A stretch of DNA of 64,000 bases. Origin: Cryptomeria japonica. Lineage: Eukaryota; Streptophyta; Pinopsida; Cupressales; Cupressaceae. The translations under genes and the position numbers were made by a program. The notes beneath the pieces were generated by a model that made no database searches, had not been told where the DNA came from, and saw only the letters and a list, made by a program, of their open reading frames with translations. This document shows, piece by piece, positions 23,766 through 35,201 of the stretch; within the stretch, counting starts at the first letter, position 1; each line of letters opens with the position of its first letter. The stretch is taken from assembly GCF_030272615.1 (NCBI RefSeq), contig NC_081408.1:406610889-406674888 (forward strand), in the 5' to 3' direction.

Positions 23766-24933
23766 TGATGAATACTAGGAGGGGGGGGGGGGGTGAATTA
23801 GTATACCAAAAATTACTGAACTTAAACTCTTAAACAATTTAGCAGTTAACTGGTATAACAGATTTACTAACAAACCAGTTAAGACAAATGCAAACCAAAC
23901 AACAAATAAAGAATTCACCCACAAGAGCACAATCACCATAACACAAGAGGTTTTGATGTGGAAACCCAAATGGGAAAAACCACGGTGAGCAGAAACTAAC
24001 AAGTAACTATCTGTAGAATAGTAACCAGATCGGTTAAGGTCATACAATGTTCTTCACCAGAACAAATCCTGTTAGGAATCTAGATCTCTAATAGGAGATA
24101 AGTCCTGTTAAAGACTACCTTGTGAGAGGATGCTAGATTCATAGTTGTGAACCACCTTGTTAGAGGATTTACAAAGTCTTTGCCAGGCCTACCCGGTTAA
24201 GGGTTTAAGACTTGTCAAAGATATGAGTAATCAACAAGTAGATGATCTAGATACTAGCATAGTATGCTTGGTTAGATCCTTGATAGATCATTATTAATGC
24301 ACATTTTGCATTACTTCAATCTTCACTATCTCCACACTTTGTTTCTTCACACATACCTAATCTTCTCTTCGATGATCACACATACAAAAACCCTCATGCA
24401 CTAAAAACCCTATCAACACTTCTAAAACCCTAGACATGATGTCCTTATAAAGGTATCTAATTTCATGTTGGTCCAATAGGATTACATTGCAAGTTCCTAG
24501 GTTCAGTGCATCTAGAAACATTTGGTAACACGACTTAAAATCACCGCCAAAGTGTCGGTGGATGATAAGTCATCACAAAAATATCAGTTGGTAACTCATC
24601 ACAGAGTAGTACCGGTTCATTACCGATTACCGGTTCATACATTTTACCAGTTACCGGTTGTCAAAATGAAGACTGGAAAAATGTTAACTACCGCTTTATT
24701 CCTTCGCACCGCTTTGGGATCCTCAAACCTCTTGAGGTCTTCATACCACTTTGGGTCTTTAGTCAGTTTGTGACCGGTAAACACCTTCTGCAAAACACCG
24801 ATAGTCTAAAGACTATAATACATAATACCAGTTGGAACAATTACTGGTTGAGCATAAGTCATACATAGGGAAGTGATCATAAAAAAAGTATGTGTCCATC
24901 AATGACAATCACAACATCATCAAAATGCCAACA
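23766..24933 (-). repeat. Element C 3' LTR
   Basis: 1,168 bp matching 30255-31429, starting TGTTGGCATTTTG on the minus strand. A run of about 13 C (minus strand) near 23780 is longer than in the other LTR. The TATA-like site TTTATAAGG lies at 24443-24453. ACCGGT motifs cluster at 24600-24660 and about 24773. Confidence 0.92.
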
Positions 24934-25206
24934 ATCTCCCCCTTTGGCATTGATGGAAACACTTAGGAAAATTTTGACATCTAAGTGTTTTACAACAAAA
25001 ATGTGCCATAATCAAAATTACTCCCCCTAAGCATATACACTATCCCTTTTTGCAGAAAATACATTGTATATTACTCCCTTAAAGAAATAACATGAAAGTA
25101 TACATAAAATTCACCAAAATTTTTGATACTACTCCCTGTTTGCCAACAATGACCAAGTACTGCAGAATAACACCTGTTTCTCATTTTCATTAAAATAAAT
25201 ACGTGT
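24934..25206 (-). other. Element C 3' untranslated region with polypurine tracts
   Basis: CCAAAGGGGGAGAT (24934-24947, minus strand) abuts the LTR. A second purine tract lies near 25130-25141 in the context TCATTGTTGGCAAA, the same doubled layout as A and B. Confidence 0.7.
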
Positions 25207-28200
25207 TTATGACAATAATGAGTGAAACTTATCAAAAACTGATTTAAAATACTGCATAAAAGTCTTCATGGATAATGACCATGACTCAAGTAATGAGGTA
25301 GCCACCTCACTTTCCATCTGCATCTGTGATACATGTTCTTCCATGGCATCAATTGTACTCATCTCTTGGGTTGTCGTTAAAGCTTCTAGATTTAGAAATC
25401 ACTTCTGAAGAATTTGTAGTTTGGGTAATAAAACCAGACGTAGTTCCTGCAAATCTCTTGTCCTGTTGCAAATATCCAACTCTATTCTAGCAGACTGGAG
25501 CTAATACCGATGAATAGTTTGCCCATATGTGGTGAAAGAATCATACAGGGTCTTAAAGTTGCTTTTGTATGTCTGCAAATCAGATTGCAGTTTCCTTTTA
25601 TGCAAGCACATCATCACAAAATAGATGGGGTTGGCTTATTTTGCTCAGCAGTAGTTTTCCCTCATCCATAGCATCTCTAATATCCTTCTGCTCTTTCTGA
25701 TGTTGAGGCCGAACCTCATTCAGTTTCTTTACTAAGGCAGTGTTAAGTGCCTTTTGATGCTTCTTCTGTGCATTAGCTTTAGCAACTTCCTCCAAGCATT
25801 GTACCTGGTCCTCTACAACTGTACATAGAAGTTTCAGTTGGGCAAGAGAGGAATCGGTACCGGGGAGGTTGGTACCTAGGATCAAACTGGTAAGGGTGTC
25901 AATAGCAGTGTGAATGACATCCTGCTCCTTTTTCCTTCTCAATGCTTCCAGTCTTTCCTATGCTAGCTTTATACCTTGTAGCAACTCTAATTCATCTACA
26001 GATTGGAGATCAAGAGGACTGGTGATGTCAGCCGGTTTGGCTTGACCATCGGTTGCCTTTAGAGTCTCCGCTTGCTTGTTCTTTTCTGCTTCCTTCTCCT
26101 CTTCCACTTTTTTCTTTTCCTCTTCTTTCTCCCTTTGTTCTGCTTCATGCTTTTTCTTCTCTTCCTCCTTCTTTCTTTCTTCTTCTTTTCGCTTCTCCTT
26201 TTCTTCTTTCTTCTTCTCATCATCTTTCCGCTTCTCATCTACTTTCTTTTCCTCCTTTGCTTTCCTCTTCTCCTCTTATTTACTCTTCTCCTCTTCTTTC
26301 CTCTTCTCCTCTTCTTTTCTCTTTTCTTCTTGTTTCCTCTTCTCTTCCTCTTGTTTCTTCTTCTCCTCTGCTTTCCTTTTCTCTTCCTCTTTCTCTGCTT
26401 TCTCTTTGTTTGCCTTTTCCTTTTCAAGCTTCTTCTTGTCTGCTTTTTATTTGTCCTGTTTCTCCTTGTCTGCCTTTTCTTTATCATCCTTTTCCTTTTC
26501 AATGTCTGGAGTGATATCTTCAACATTTAAGGCATCAACATCAATGGTGTCCACCTATTTTGTAGCTGGTTCTCCTTCATCATCAAATGCCTCATCCGGT
26601 TTTCTGGTTTTCGATTCCTATTCAGCCTTCTTGTTGGCCTCAGATAGTTGATGCAACTAGACAACAGCTTTAGCATGCAGATGAGTGTCCTTCTATAGTT
26701 CAGAGGTTTTTCGTTCAAGCAGCCTAAGTCTTCTTCTTCTCATGAAGAAGAGACCTTTATGTGTGTCCATAATCTAAAAGAATTCAGAATTGGAGGCTTT
26801 AGGAAAGTACTAAGCAAATACTTTCTCCCTTATTTCTTGTTCTTTCTCTATGGCAATGTGCCATTTGTTGTCAAAAGAATCATATAAAAAATTAGGTGCC
26901 TCAGATCTAATTTCTGATGGTGAGCAGTCATTCTTACACAAATAATTAATGACTTCCCACTCTGTTTCCTCTTTCTCACTATTGGTAAAATCATCAAAAC
27001 ACTCCTTCAGATCACTAAGAAATTTTCTTCTTATATTCTTGATAGTCCTTTGACAATGTGTCATTGGCTTATAAGAAGAGACATCAATATTTACCAGTGC
27101 AGATGATGCAGGTGTCTTGCCGATAGCTTTTGTCTTTTTCCTTGTTTGCCTTGTCTTCTTAGGCTGCACATCTGATTATGTGTCTTCAGACTCTGGTGAG
27201 TTGCTCTTTGCCTTCCGCTTCCTTTCAAATACTTCAGCAAGTGCAAATTCTTGTTTCTTCTTGGTAGGTGACCGCTTGGTCACTTTTGGGTTTGCTGAGG
27301 TAACCAGTGCTGATGCCACTGGCACTGCCTTTCCCTTTTTCACAGAAGGCTCTTCAACCGGTGTTACCCTTTCCAAGTAGGTGTTGGTTCTCTTTTTCTT
27401 TGCATTTAAAGGAGAGGAAATCAAGGTAGAGGCATACCCATCCAACATGTCGTACATTTCCTCATAACCCATAGGTTCTACTTCTTCCTATCTGGGCTCT
27501 ACTGCTTCCATTACATACTCATCTACTCTAATGGTAAAGCAGATGTCCTCTTCATACTTCTTAACAATGTCGCTAGATATCCTCATCCTCTGGCTCATCT
27601 TCCACTTGAATTCATCAAATTATTTATTCAAGACTTCAGGATATCTGGTTCCCACCACTTGGAGACCTTCCCTAATTTGTTTGGTGACCATTTGGTCAGC
27701 AGACCATTGACTATCACTGACTCCCAGGAAATAGCCTTGAAAGTAGAAAAACAGACCCACCAAAAGTTGTCCAAATTTGAATCTTAGGGCACTGTCCTGT
27801 TTGATGGACTTCAAGTTTAGTAGAAGTTGCTTCTGCAAATAGGTGCATAGATCAAATGAGGCATCCTCCATGATCATTCTGTAAGTGGCATTAACCATAG
27901 CAATAGAGATAGAGTTTAATCTACTGGCATAAAATGTTCGGTATCCTATCACCATGCAAGCATACTTGACCAACTCATCTTTGATGGTGTTGATGGTCAT
28001 TCCCCGTTGATCGCTCACAGAACTGATGAGCTTAGTCATTTCTGTCTTGATGACTTTCCTTAGGGCTGGCACCTCACTAATGTTGCAGAAACTGGTAATG
28101 ACATGAATTGCTTCAGGTGTAACATCATGCGTCCTCTTGAGATACATCTTGTCTCCATGCACTCTGCTCAGGATGATGCAGATGTGGTCTTCTGTGAACT

Positions 28201-28474
28201 CTTCAAGGAAGTAAACAGCGTTGTGAAGTTTCTTCCTCTCTAGAATGTTGTATTCTAGTTTGATCTTCTTGTCATCCCCAAAAAACACACTTAGCTGGGA
28301 ATGAATCGCTAAGGATCCTAGGTCTTCCAGTTTGCAGTCAATGTACCCTAAAATATCTCCTTCAACAATGAATCCAGTAGGTATTTGGGACAGGGCATTG
28401 TATTTCATTTTTCTTTGAATGAATTTAGCTAAGTCCATAGGTGCACTAGAACTGGAGTGCGATGCAGAAGCCAT
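25207..28474 (-). pseudogene. Element C ORF2: long unrecognised protein with charged helix, decayed
   Basis: About 1,089 codons, starting MASASHSSSSAPMDLAKF, nearly the same length as ORF2 of B. Shared blocks in order are DVTPEAIHVITSF, CMVIGYRTFYASRLNS, KFGQLLVGLFF, KYEEDICFTIRVDE/VMEAVEPR, a lysine-rich stretch, SSLAQLKLLCTVVED and a C-terminal KTFMQYFKSVFDKF. Between about 26080 and 26510 lies a stretch of some 140 residues, nearly all E, K, R, D and A, of the single-alpha-helix (ER/K) type, which B lacks. Stops are scattered, with a frameshift near 25605. The family and function are unrecognised; a long structural or scaffolding protein is a guess. Confidence 0.7.
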
Positions 28475-28923
28475 GAGTTAACTGATAAACAAAATTTTTG
28501 AGAAATACCTTCACAATTTCAAAATTTAGGGTTTGACAAATGCAGCTCACACCACACCACTTCGGTTGCTTGATTACCGCTTGGTGTTCTTCACTTGATT
28601 GATTATGAATGTCTCCAGATACTTCTGCAATATTTGAAGTCTCTCTCAATCGCAATTCGAATCACCTTTTATCGCTCTGCTCTTGAAAAATTCTTTGCTT
28701 GAAAACTGATAAGTGAAAATGACTTAAAAATCCCTTTTAAACGAATTCTTCACCTACCATAATAAATGCTCCACCGCTAAGGCATAAACCCTAATTTACC
28801 TTTTACCGCTTCACAATCTTCTGCCGATTGACAAGTAACGTATACCGGTGAAGTTCTTTTACCGGTATAAACTAGGGGTTCAAAACATTTCACTAATTTG
28901 TTCCCCCTAAGCTTTTCTCAAGC
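28475..28923 (-). promoter_or_regulatory. Gap between C ORF1 and ORF2, possible internal promoter
   Basis: 449 bases without coding. On the minus strand it holds ACCGGT motifs, an AGGGTTTATG telo-box-like site near 28790 and TTTAAAAGG (28732-28742), a weak TATA-like site about 260 bases before ORF2. B has a similar gap with a better TATA box. Confidence 0.3.
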
Positions 28924-30204
28924 TCAGTTTGCCGGTTCAGAGACTTCCACACTAGGTGCAAAAACCGGTTCATCTTGTGACACTTCTTTAGGTTTATTTT
29001 TCCATGTTTTATACATTCATGCTTGAATAGTTTCAACATCAATCTTCCCTTCTAGAGTATCCAGTATATCATCTGATAGGTTCTTTCTCATTATGTAGGT
29101 TATGGCAGGGTGTCCCGGTTTGTTGCAATGATAGTATACCATTCCAGGTGTTCTCCATGGTCCATTGTTCATTCTACCATTCTTCCTTCTACATGTTGCA
29201 GCAGTGTGACCACTACCATGGCAAATCAAACAGGTTGCTCTCCAACCGGTTTCCGCTTAATAGCTACCACCACCTGATTGATGGTCATAGGCATTATACC
29301 GGTTTGGATTCTGATTCACAAAGGATTCAAGAAAAACTCCTTGAGTCCTTTGAGGATATCTCTTGGTGTTGTGCATAATAGACCTACATTCAAATGCTCT
29401 ATGCCCAAACTTGTTGCATTCATAACAGTTACCATTGAATCTATTGGATCTAGGCTTATTGTTTTGAAAATAAGGAAAATTATTGTAGGCCTTATTTCTA
29501 CATACATTAGCAGTATGTCCTTCCTTAAGACAATTAAAGAAAACAGGTTTAAACTTTTGCTTACCTTTATCTTTTGGTGTTGGTTGCTTCTTTGGTGCTC
29601 CATCTTTTGTTCCAGAGGTCTCACCTTCCTCATAACTGGAAAAACCAATTCCAGTGGTATTCTTTACCGGTTTTGCTGATTCAAGCTTTTGTTCTAGCTT
29701 AACGGTACTCCTATTGAATTTGGCAAGTATTTCCTTTGACTCAATGAGTTCCTTGGAAATAGCAGCATTGGATTCCTTCAAGGTTGCATTCTTAGAAATA
29801 GCCATCTTTAGTTCACCTTGCATTTCTTCTTTTTCCATTTTACTCTCTTGGAGATGAGCGGAAAGGGCACTGATTTCTTGCTTCAGCTCGGAGATCTCAT
29901 GATATTTGTCTTTTACTAGGTGTTCAACTTTCCTCTGGTTCTCAAGCTCTTGACACATTCTGATAATCAGTCCTTCCAGTTCCCTTCTCAGGTTAGCATT
30001 AGATTCATTCAGTTTTTCAACTTCTTCAACTAGGGCTTCCATGTCTGCTTCATCAGAAGAACTATTTTCAGTAAGCTCCATCAGTTTCTTAGCATGCTCT
30101 CTTCTTTTTGCTAGAGAGGCGTTATATTTGACTTTGAGTTCATCAAAGGCTTTCTCAGTCTGAGTGAGATGATGAGTAAGCTCCCTCACAGTGTATTCCC
30201 TCAT
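28924..30204 (-). pseudogene. gag: Element C ORF1: coiled coil plus four zinc knuckles
   Basis: 427 codons from ATG (MREYTVRELTHHL), about 40 bases after the primer site. Residues 1-190 form a long charged coiled coil. Four knuckle positions follow: FNCLKEGHTANVC (first Cys changed to Phe), CYECNKFGHRAFEC, CLICHGSGHTAATC and YHCNKPGHPAITYI (first and last Cys lost). In-frame TAA at 29257 and TGA at 29017 fit C-to-T changes in CAA and CGA; the natural stop is 28924-28926. No capsid-type domain precedes the coiled coil. Similar to B ORF1; probably an RNA-binding nucleocapsid-like protein. Confidence 0.8.
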
Positions 30205-30242
30205 ATCTCCTTCCAAGTGGTTAGACTTATAGAAAGTTTGGC

Positions 30243-30254
30243 TCTAATACCAAT
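30243..30254 (-). other. Element C primer-binding site
   Basis: TGGTATTAGAGC on the minus strand next to the 5' LTR, the same one-base variant of the Met-tRNA complement as in B. Confidence 0.85.
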
Positions 30255-31429
30255 TGACGAATACTAAGAGGGGGGAGTGAATTACTATACCAAAAATTAC
30301 TGAACTTAAACTTTGAAACATTTTAGCAATTAACCGGTATAACAAATTTACTAACAAACCGGTTAAGACAAATGCAAACCAAATAGCAAATAAAGCATTC
30401 ACCCACAAGAGCACAATCACCATAATACAAGAGGTTTTGACATGGAAACCCAAATGGGAAAAACCACGGTGAGCAGAAACTCACAAGTAACTATCTGTAG
30501 AATACTAACCAGACTGGTTAAGGTCATACAATGTTCCACCAGAACAAATCCTGTTAGGAATCTAGATCTTTGTTAGGAGATAAGTCCTGTTAAAGACTAC
30601 CTTGTGAGAGGATTTCAAATTCATAGTTGTGAACCACCTTGTTAGAGGATTTACAAAGGCTTTGCCAGGTCTACCTGGTTAAGGGTTTAAGACTTGTTGA
30701 AGATATGAGTAATCAACAAGTAGATGATCTAGATACTAGCACAGTATGCTTGGTTAGATCCTTGATAGCTCATTATTAAAGCACATTTTGCATTACTTCA
30801 GTCTTCAATATCTCTAGACTCTGTTTCTTCACACAAACCTAATCTTATCTTCGATGATCGCACATATAAAAACCCTCATGCACTAAAAACCCTATCAACA
30901 CTTCTAAAACCCTAGACAAGATGTCCTTATAAGGGAATCTGATTTCATGTCGGTCCAATAGGATTACATTGCAAGTTCCTAGGTTCAGTGCATCTAGACA
31001 TATTTGGTAACACGACACAAAATCACCACCAAAGTGTCGGTGGATGATAACTCATCATAGAAATACCGGTTGGTAACTCATCATAGAGTAGTACCGATTC
31101 ATTACTGATTACTGGTTCATACGTTTTACCAATTACCGGTTGTCGAAATGAAGACTAGAAAAATGTTAACTGCTGCTTTATTCCTTCCGCTTTGGGATCC
31201 TTGAACCGCTTGAGGTCTTCATACCACTTTGCATCTTCATACCGCTTTGGGTCTTCAGTCAGTTTATGACCGGTAAACACCTTCTGGAAAACACCGATAG
31301 TCTAAAGACTATAATACATAATACCGGTTGGAACAATTACCGGTTGAGCATAACTCATATATAGGGAAGTGATCATAAAACAAGTGTGTGTCCATCAATG
31401 ACAATCACAACATCATCAAAATTCCAACA
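30255..31429 (-). repeat. Element C 5' LTR
   Basis: 1,175 bp matching 23766-24933, with an extra short duplication near 31215-31250. Hairpins with TGTTAG loops (CTAACA on the element strand) lie at 30549-30648, for example CCT-TGTTAG-AGG (30637-30648) and AGTC/GACT (30583-30598). ACCGGT motifs run from 31062 to 31345. A TATA-like site is at 30925-30935. Confidence 0.92.
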
Positions 31430-31530
31430 AAATATGTAGAGATTATTTCCACCTCCCTGAGAACATAAGCTATTGAATAAATCCACCTTGCAAATTATTT
31501 CTCACTGAATATTAGCATTTCCTTGAGAAT
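31430..31530 (+). repeat. Element N 3' LTR, segment 2
   Basis: 101 bases between C and D that match about 8212-8310 of the 5' LTR. agaat at 31526-31530 is the left duplication of D. Confidence 0.9.
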
Positions 31531-31892
31531 TGTTAGATTAATCGGGTCTTTACTTGATTAATTAAATGATATTTGTTTAATTAATTAAGTTCCCCTTTAT
31601 CTCTTTTACACTTAAGCTAGCATTAGGTGCATAATAATTAATTCTTTTATTAATTATTATGTGCAAGCCTAAGGTTTTTCCTTTTAGGGTTTTTTGACCT
31701 ATTAGAGGTTGAATCTTTTCTTTTGTATCAGAATTCTATTACACATTTTTGTGAATACAGAGTTCTCACATTCTTGAGCATTTTTCTTGTGTTTATGTTT
31801 TTCTCCTTTGCTTCCTTGCTTCTTGTAACAAGTTTATTCAGCTTGCAGAGATCATTTGGTCTCCTGTGGTGTTGTATTTCTCAACTCTCACA
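31531..31892 (+). repeat. Element D 5' LTR
   Basis: 362 bp, TGTTAGATTA to CTCTCACA. It contains a 12-bp perfect AT-rich hairpin, ATAATAATTAAT / ATTAATTATTAT (31631-31660, 6-base loop), also intact in the 3' LTR (37304-37333). Confidence 0.93.
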
Positions 31893-31904
31893 TGGTATCA
31901 AAGC
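31893..31904 (+). other. Element D primer-binding site
   Basis: TGGTATCAAAGC directly after the LTR, one G-to-A change from the initiator Met tRNA complement. Confidence 0.85.
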
Positions 31905-32967
31905 TTCAAATCTGCGGCTACATGTTTTTGTTTTTGATTTTTTTTGCATTGGAAGAAGATCTGGGGTTTCAGAAGTTTTTTTGTGCTCCTAGGGATAGGC
32001 ATTTTTCTAAGCACTTTGGGCCTAAACCACTTTCGACACCTGAGCCTCTATGGGTATTTTTTTGTTTTGTACCAGGTCGTACGTCCCTGACATGCAGTTC
32101 GAGGAAAAAAATTAAAAGAAAATTTTCAATTTTTGCCTTTTTACAGCATGCAGGCCAAAATTTGATTTTTTTTTTTTTAAATAAAAAAAAATCATCATTC
32201 AAAAGTTTTGGCAAAAAAAAAAGGTTTTTAAACAAAAACAAAAAATCAATTTTTTTTGGGTTTCCCATGGACCCCCTGGTACTGCCGCTGGCCCTGATAG
32301 TCCAGCCCGCCTAACTTGTCAGAGCAGGCCCCGCCCACCGGCCCTTCCCCGCCAAACAACACCGCCCACTACCACCAGAGTGCAGCCCTTGGGCCACCTC
32401 CACCCAACCCTACCACTAGACAACCCCTCTCTCTTGCCTTTTAGGGGGGTTGGTTTTTTCCTCATATCTTGAGCATACGAAGTCATTTTTTCAAAAACGA
32501 ATAGGCATCGGAAAGCTGGTTCCAAGACAGACCTCATGGTGTTGGAATTTTTTCCAATGTTTTTGTTTGACTATACTTTTTTCCAGTCAAAGTAGTGTCT
32601 CTTTTTTGCACTTTCGGGGCCGTAGAATGGGCAAACGAACTTTGTTTTTTGAAAAAGAATAGGCATTGGAAAGCTCTTAGCATGCTCTATTCAGATATAT
32701 GATCTTTCTTCTCATATTTTTCATTAGGTACATGATATTTCATTTTGAATTTTTTTGGCTTATGCACTACTTCCTTCTCACCAGTATGTACTAGGGTTTG
32801 GGTTTATCTCTTGTGGGGAGGGTGTTTTTTTCTTCCTTTCTATCATTTATATCAAAAAATCTAGAACACAAAAACTCTCAAAACAAACAAACCCTTTTGC
32901 ATGTTCTATCTATTTTGAAAGATCACATAATAATAAAAAACACAAACAAGTACATGTGCAGAGTTTC
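31905..32967 (+). other. Element D leader
   Basis: 1,063 bases between primer site and gag. It has long A and T runs (32100-32260) and a CG-rich patch (32270-32430). Open stretches across it have biased composition and no recognisable domain. I see no gene here. Confidence 0.6.
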
Positions 32968-33870
32968 ATGGCATATTCTTCAGTTGAGTTGTTGACATCA
33001 CACAACTATCACACCTGGAAGCCTCACATCATGAGGCTTATGAGGGCATGAGGGTTGTGGTCTTTTTTGGATGAGGTTCAGCCTCTATTGTAGCATCCTT
33101 TTAAGATTATTCAAGACATAAACAAGATGTATGAGGCCATGGGTTTTCTCTCATTACATGTTTCCGATAGTCTTATGTTTCACCTTGATGCTTTTCTCAC
33201 TCCTCGAGCTATGTGGTTGAAGTTTGAGACTCTCTTCGGGAGAGTTAATGAGATCTAGGCATTACAAATTGAGGCAGAGTTGGTTTCCTTGTCACCTAAT
33301 TCCTTTCTCACCATTGAGGATTTTTTGAATAAATTCAAGACTACCAGATTTGTTCTCTAGGGGTATGGAAAGATCAAGACAGACCCAGAGTGCATTCACT
33401 TGATCCTTTTGAAGCTTCGGGGTCCTTTTCAATTTTTTGCCTCTTCTTTCTACTCCACCATGAATGGATTGGGTGATCATTTTATCATGCCTACCTTTGA
33501 TGTGTTTTGTGAGCGTTTGTCTCATTAACAGTCTTACCTTTCTCAGCTGGACATGCTCTCAGGGTCCAAGAACAAAGCATTGGTTGCTCAGTCCTCTAAG
33601 GAGAAGCAAAAGCAAAAACCAAAGCCAAAGAAGAATTTTGTAGGCAGTGAGCATTCATCCAAGACACCTCTTAAGTCTGATTCTAAACCACCATTTCCTC
33701 TGAAATAAGGGAAATCTTCGCAGTCTGGTGAGTCTTCCTCCAAGACTAGAAAGAAATCAGGAGATACTTGCGGTTTTTGTGGCAAGGAAAGACATCTAGT
33801 TTCCAGGTGTTGGAAATGATTAGAGGCTTTAGAGGAAGCCATATAGTAGCATCACATCTCCTCACCTCAG
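32968..33870 (+). pseudogene. gag: Element D gag
   Basis: It starts MAYSSVELLTSHNYHTWK, typical of plant Copia gag, with WLKFETLFGR and LLKLRGPFQFF blocks further on. A lysine-rich stretch and the knuckle CGFCGKERHLVSRC (near 33769) follow. Stops include TGA 33049 (CGA expected), several TAG at likely glutamines (for example in FVL*GYGK and NEI*ALQ), and a double TAG near 33846. All lie in one frame. Confidence 0.82.
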
Positions 33871-34390
33871 GCATCTTCTCCTTCCACAGGGAAAGGTCAT
33901 GCTCTCACTGCTCGAGCTTCGACCTATGGGTCCACTTGGATTTTAGATTCTGGTTGTTCTCACCATATGACTCACATTCAGCAGTTGGTTACTTATCTTG
34001 TCTCTTATGGTACTTCACATATTGTAGTGGATGATTATGTTCAGCTTTCAGTCTTGGGTTCAGGTTCTATCTCTTTGGATGGGGGTACTCTGCAGGATGT
34101 TCTGGTTGTTCCTGACATCTCGACAAACCTCCTGTCCATTTATCAGATTTGTCATTTTGGCTTTGGTAAGATAGTTGAGTTCTCACCACATGATGTGGTT
34201 ATTTGGGACCTCCATGACTCTGATTTGGTTGTGTCTCCTGGGAGTGTTGATACTACATCTTGTCTTTATAGATTTGATGGATTTGAGCCATCTACGGGTA
34301 TAGGTTCATCTCTTATAGCACATGTAGATTTAGTAAGCTTTGGCACGAGCGCTTGGGCCATGTCAATTACCGATATCTTCAGCAGATGAG
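33871..34390 (+). pseudogene. pol: Element D protease and pre-integrase region
   Basis: Retroelement aspartic protease with an intact active site, WILDSGCSHHMTH (near 33940), then LVVPDISTNLLSIYQI. The GAG-pre-integrase region follows toward 34380, where the frame shifts by one base and a TGA closes the old frame. Confidence 0.82.
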
Positions 34391-35201
34391 TACATGGCAC
34401 TTGTTCTTGGGCTCCCACATATTTCCTACACTGATGGTGTTTGTCATGGTTGTGTGCTTGACAAGAATCACAGGGATCCCTTTCCGAAGGGAAGATCCCC
34501 TCGTGCTTCGGCACCTTTGGAGTTGATTCACAATGACCTTATGTCATTCCCCACTCCTTTTTTTGGGGCCAATTATGTACTCACATTTATTGATGACTTC
34601 TCTAGATGCACATGGGTGTACTTTCTTAAGTACAAGTCTGATGTCTTTGAATCATTTCAAATCTTCAAAAACATTTGTAGAGAAGCAGTTTGGTTTTTCT
34701 ATTTGACGGATACGTATAGATAATGGGGGGGAGTATGTGAATCAAGATTTCACAGAATTTTGAACTGAGCATGGTTTACAACATCAATTTATTGTTCCCT
34801 ACACCCCTCAGCAGAATGGTGTCGCTGAGAGAAAGAACAAAACTTTACGAGAGATGGCAAATTGCATGATTCAGTCCAGCTCCATGGATTCATCTTTTTG
34901 GGCTGAGGCAGTCAATTGTGCCAACTACATTCAGAATCGGATGCCTCACAAGGCGATTCAACATATGACTCCTGAGGAGGCTTGGTCTCATGACAAGCCT
35001 GATGTTTCTTTTTTCCAAGTATTTGGCAGTGAGGCATGGGCATTTATTCCTTATGCTCAGAGAAAAGAAATGGAGCGGAAGAGTTGACCCCTCATTTTTG
35101 TTGACTAATGTGAGGATGTTAAGGTGTACTAGTTGTTTGATCCTAATTCCAGAGAGTTCTTGTTTTGACGGGATGTTCAGTTTGATGAGCGCCTTCCCAC
35201 A
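34391..35201 (+). pseudogene. pol: Element D integrase
   Basis: A zinc-binding end CHGCVLDKNH leads to the core: ELIHNDLMSFP (first Asp in the HND position), FIDDFSRCTWVYFLK, a damaged middle near 34690-34760 with another frameshift (IDNGGEYVN-like), and NGVAERKNKTLREMAN (catalytic Glu). ANYIQNRMPHKAI and SEAWAFIP follow. The linker then reads FDPNSREFLF after a damaged stretch. It is Copia type. Confidence 0.82.

Larger units (their letters stand above)
23766..31429 (-). mobile_element. Non-autonomous LTR retrotransposon C (ORF1 + ORF2, no enzymes)
   Basis: 7,664 bp with LTRs of 1,168 and 1,175 bp and a perfect aaata duplication (23761-23765 and 31430-31434). The minus strand carries the primer site, ORF1, ORF2, a doubled polypurine tract and the 3' LTR. 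No catalytic retroelement enzyme is present. The organisation equals B, but the LTR sequence is largely different. Conserved hairpins and end motifs tie its LTR to that of A. Confidence 0.9.

Noticed and set aside
22490-23770. Segment similar to 6890-8200 as an independent duplication
   Set aside because: It is the first part of the N 3' LTR, as shown by the polypurine tract before it and the duplicated target at the far end.
26053-26651. Plus-strand Ser/Phe/Leu-rich open frames of up to 191 codons
   Set aside because: They are antisense shadows of the Glu/Lys-rich helix of C ORF2 on the minus strand.
31723-32314. Open frames in the D LTR and leader that could be read as a small membrane protein
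   Set aside because: Composition follows T-rich and homopolymer DNA; the frame overlaps the LTR end and primer site, and no domain is visible.
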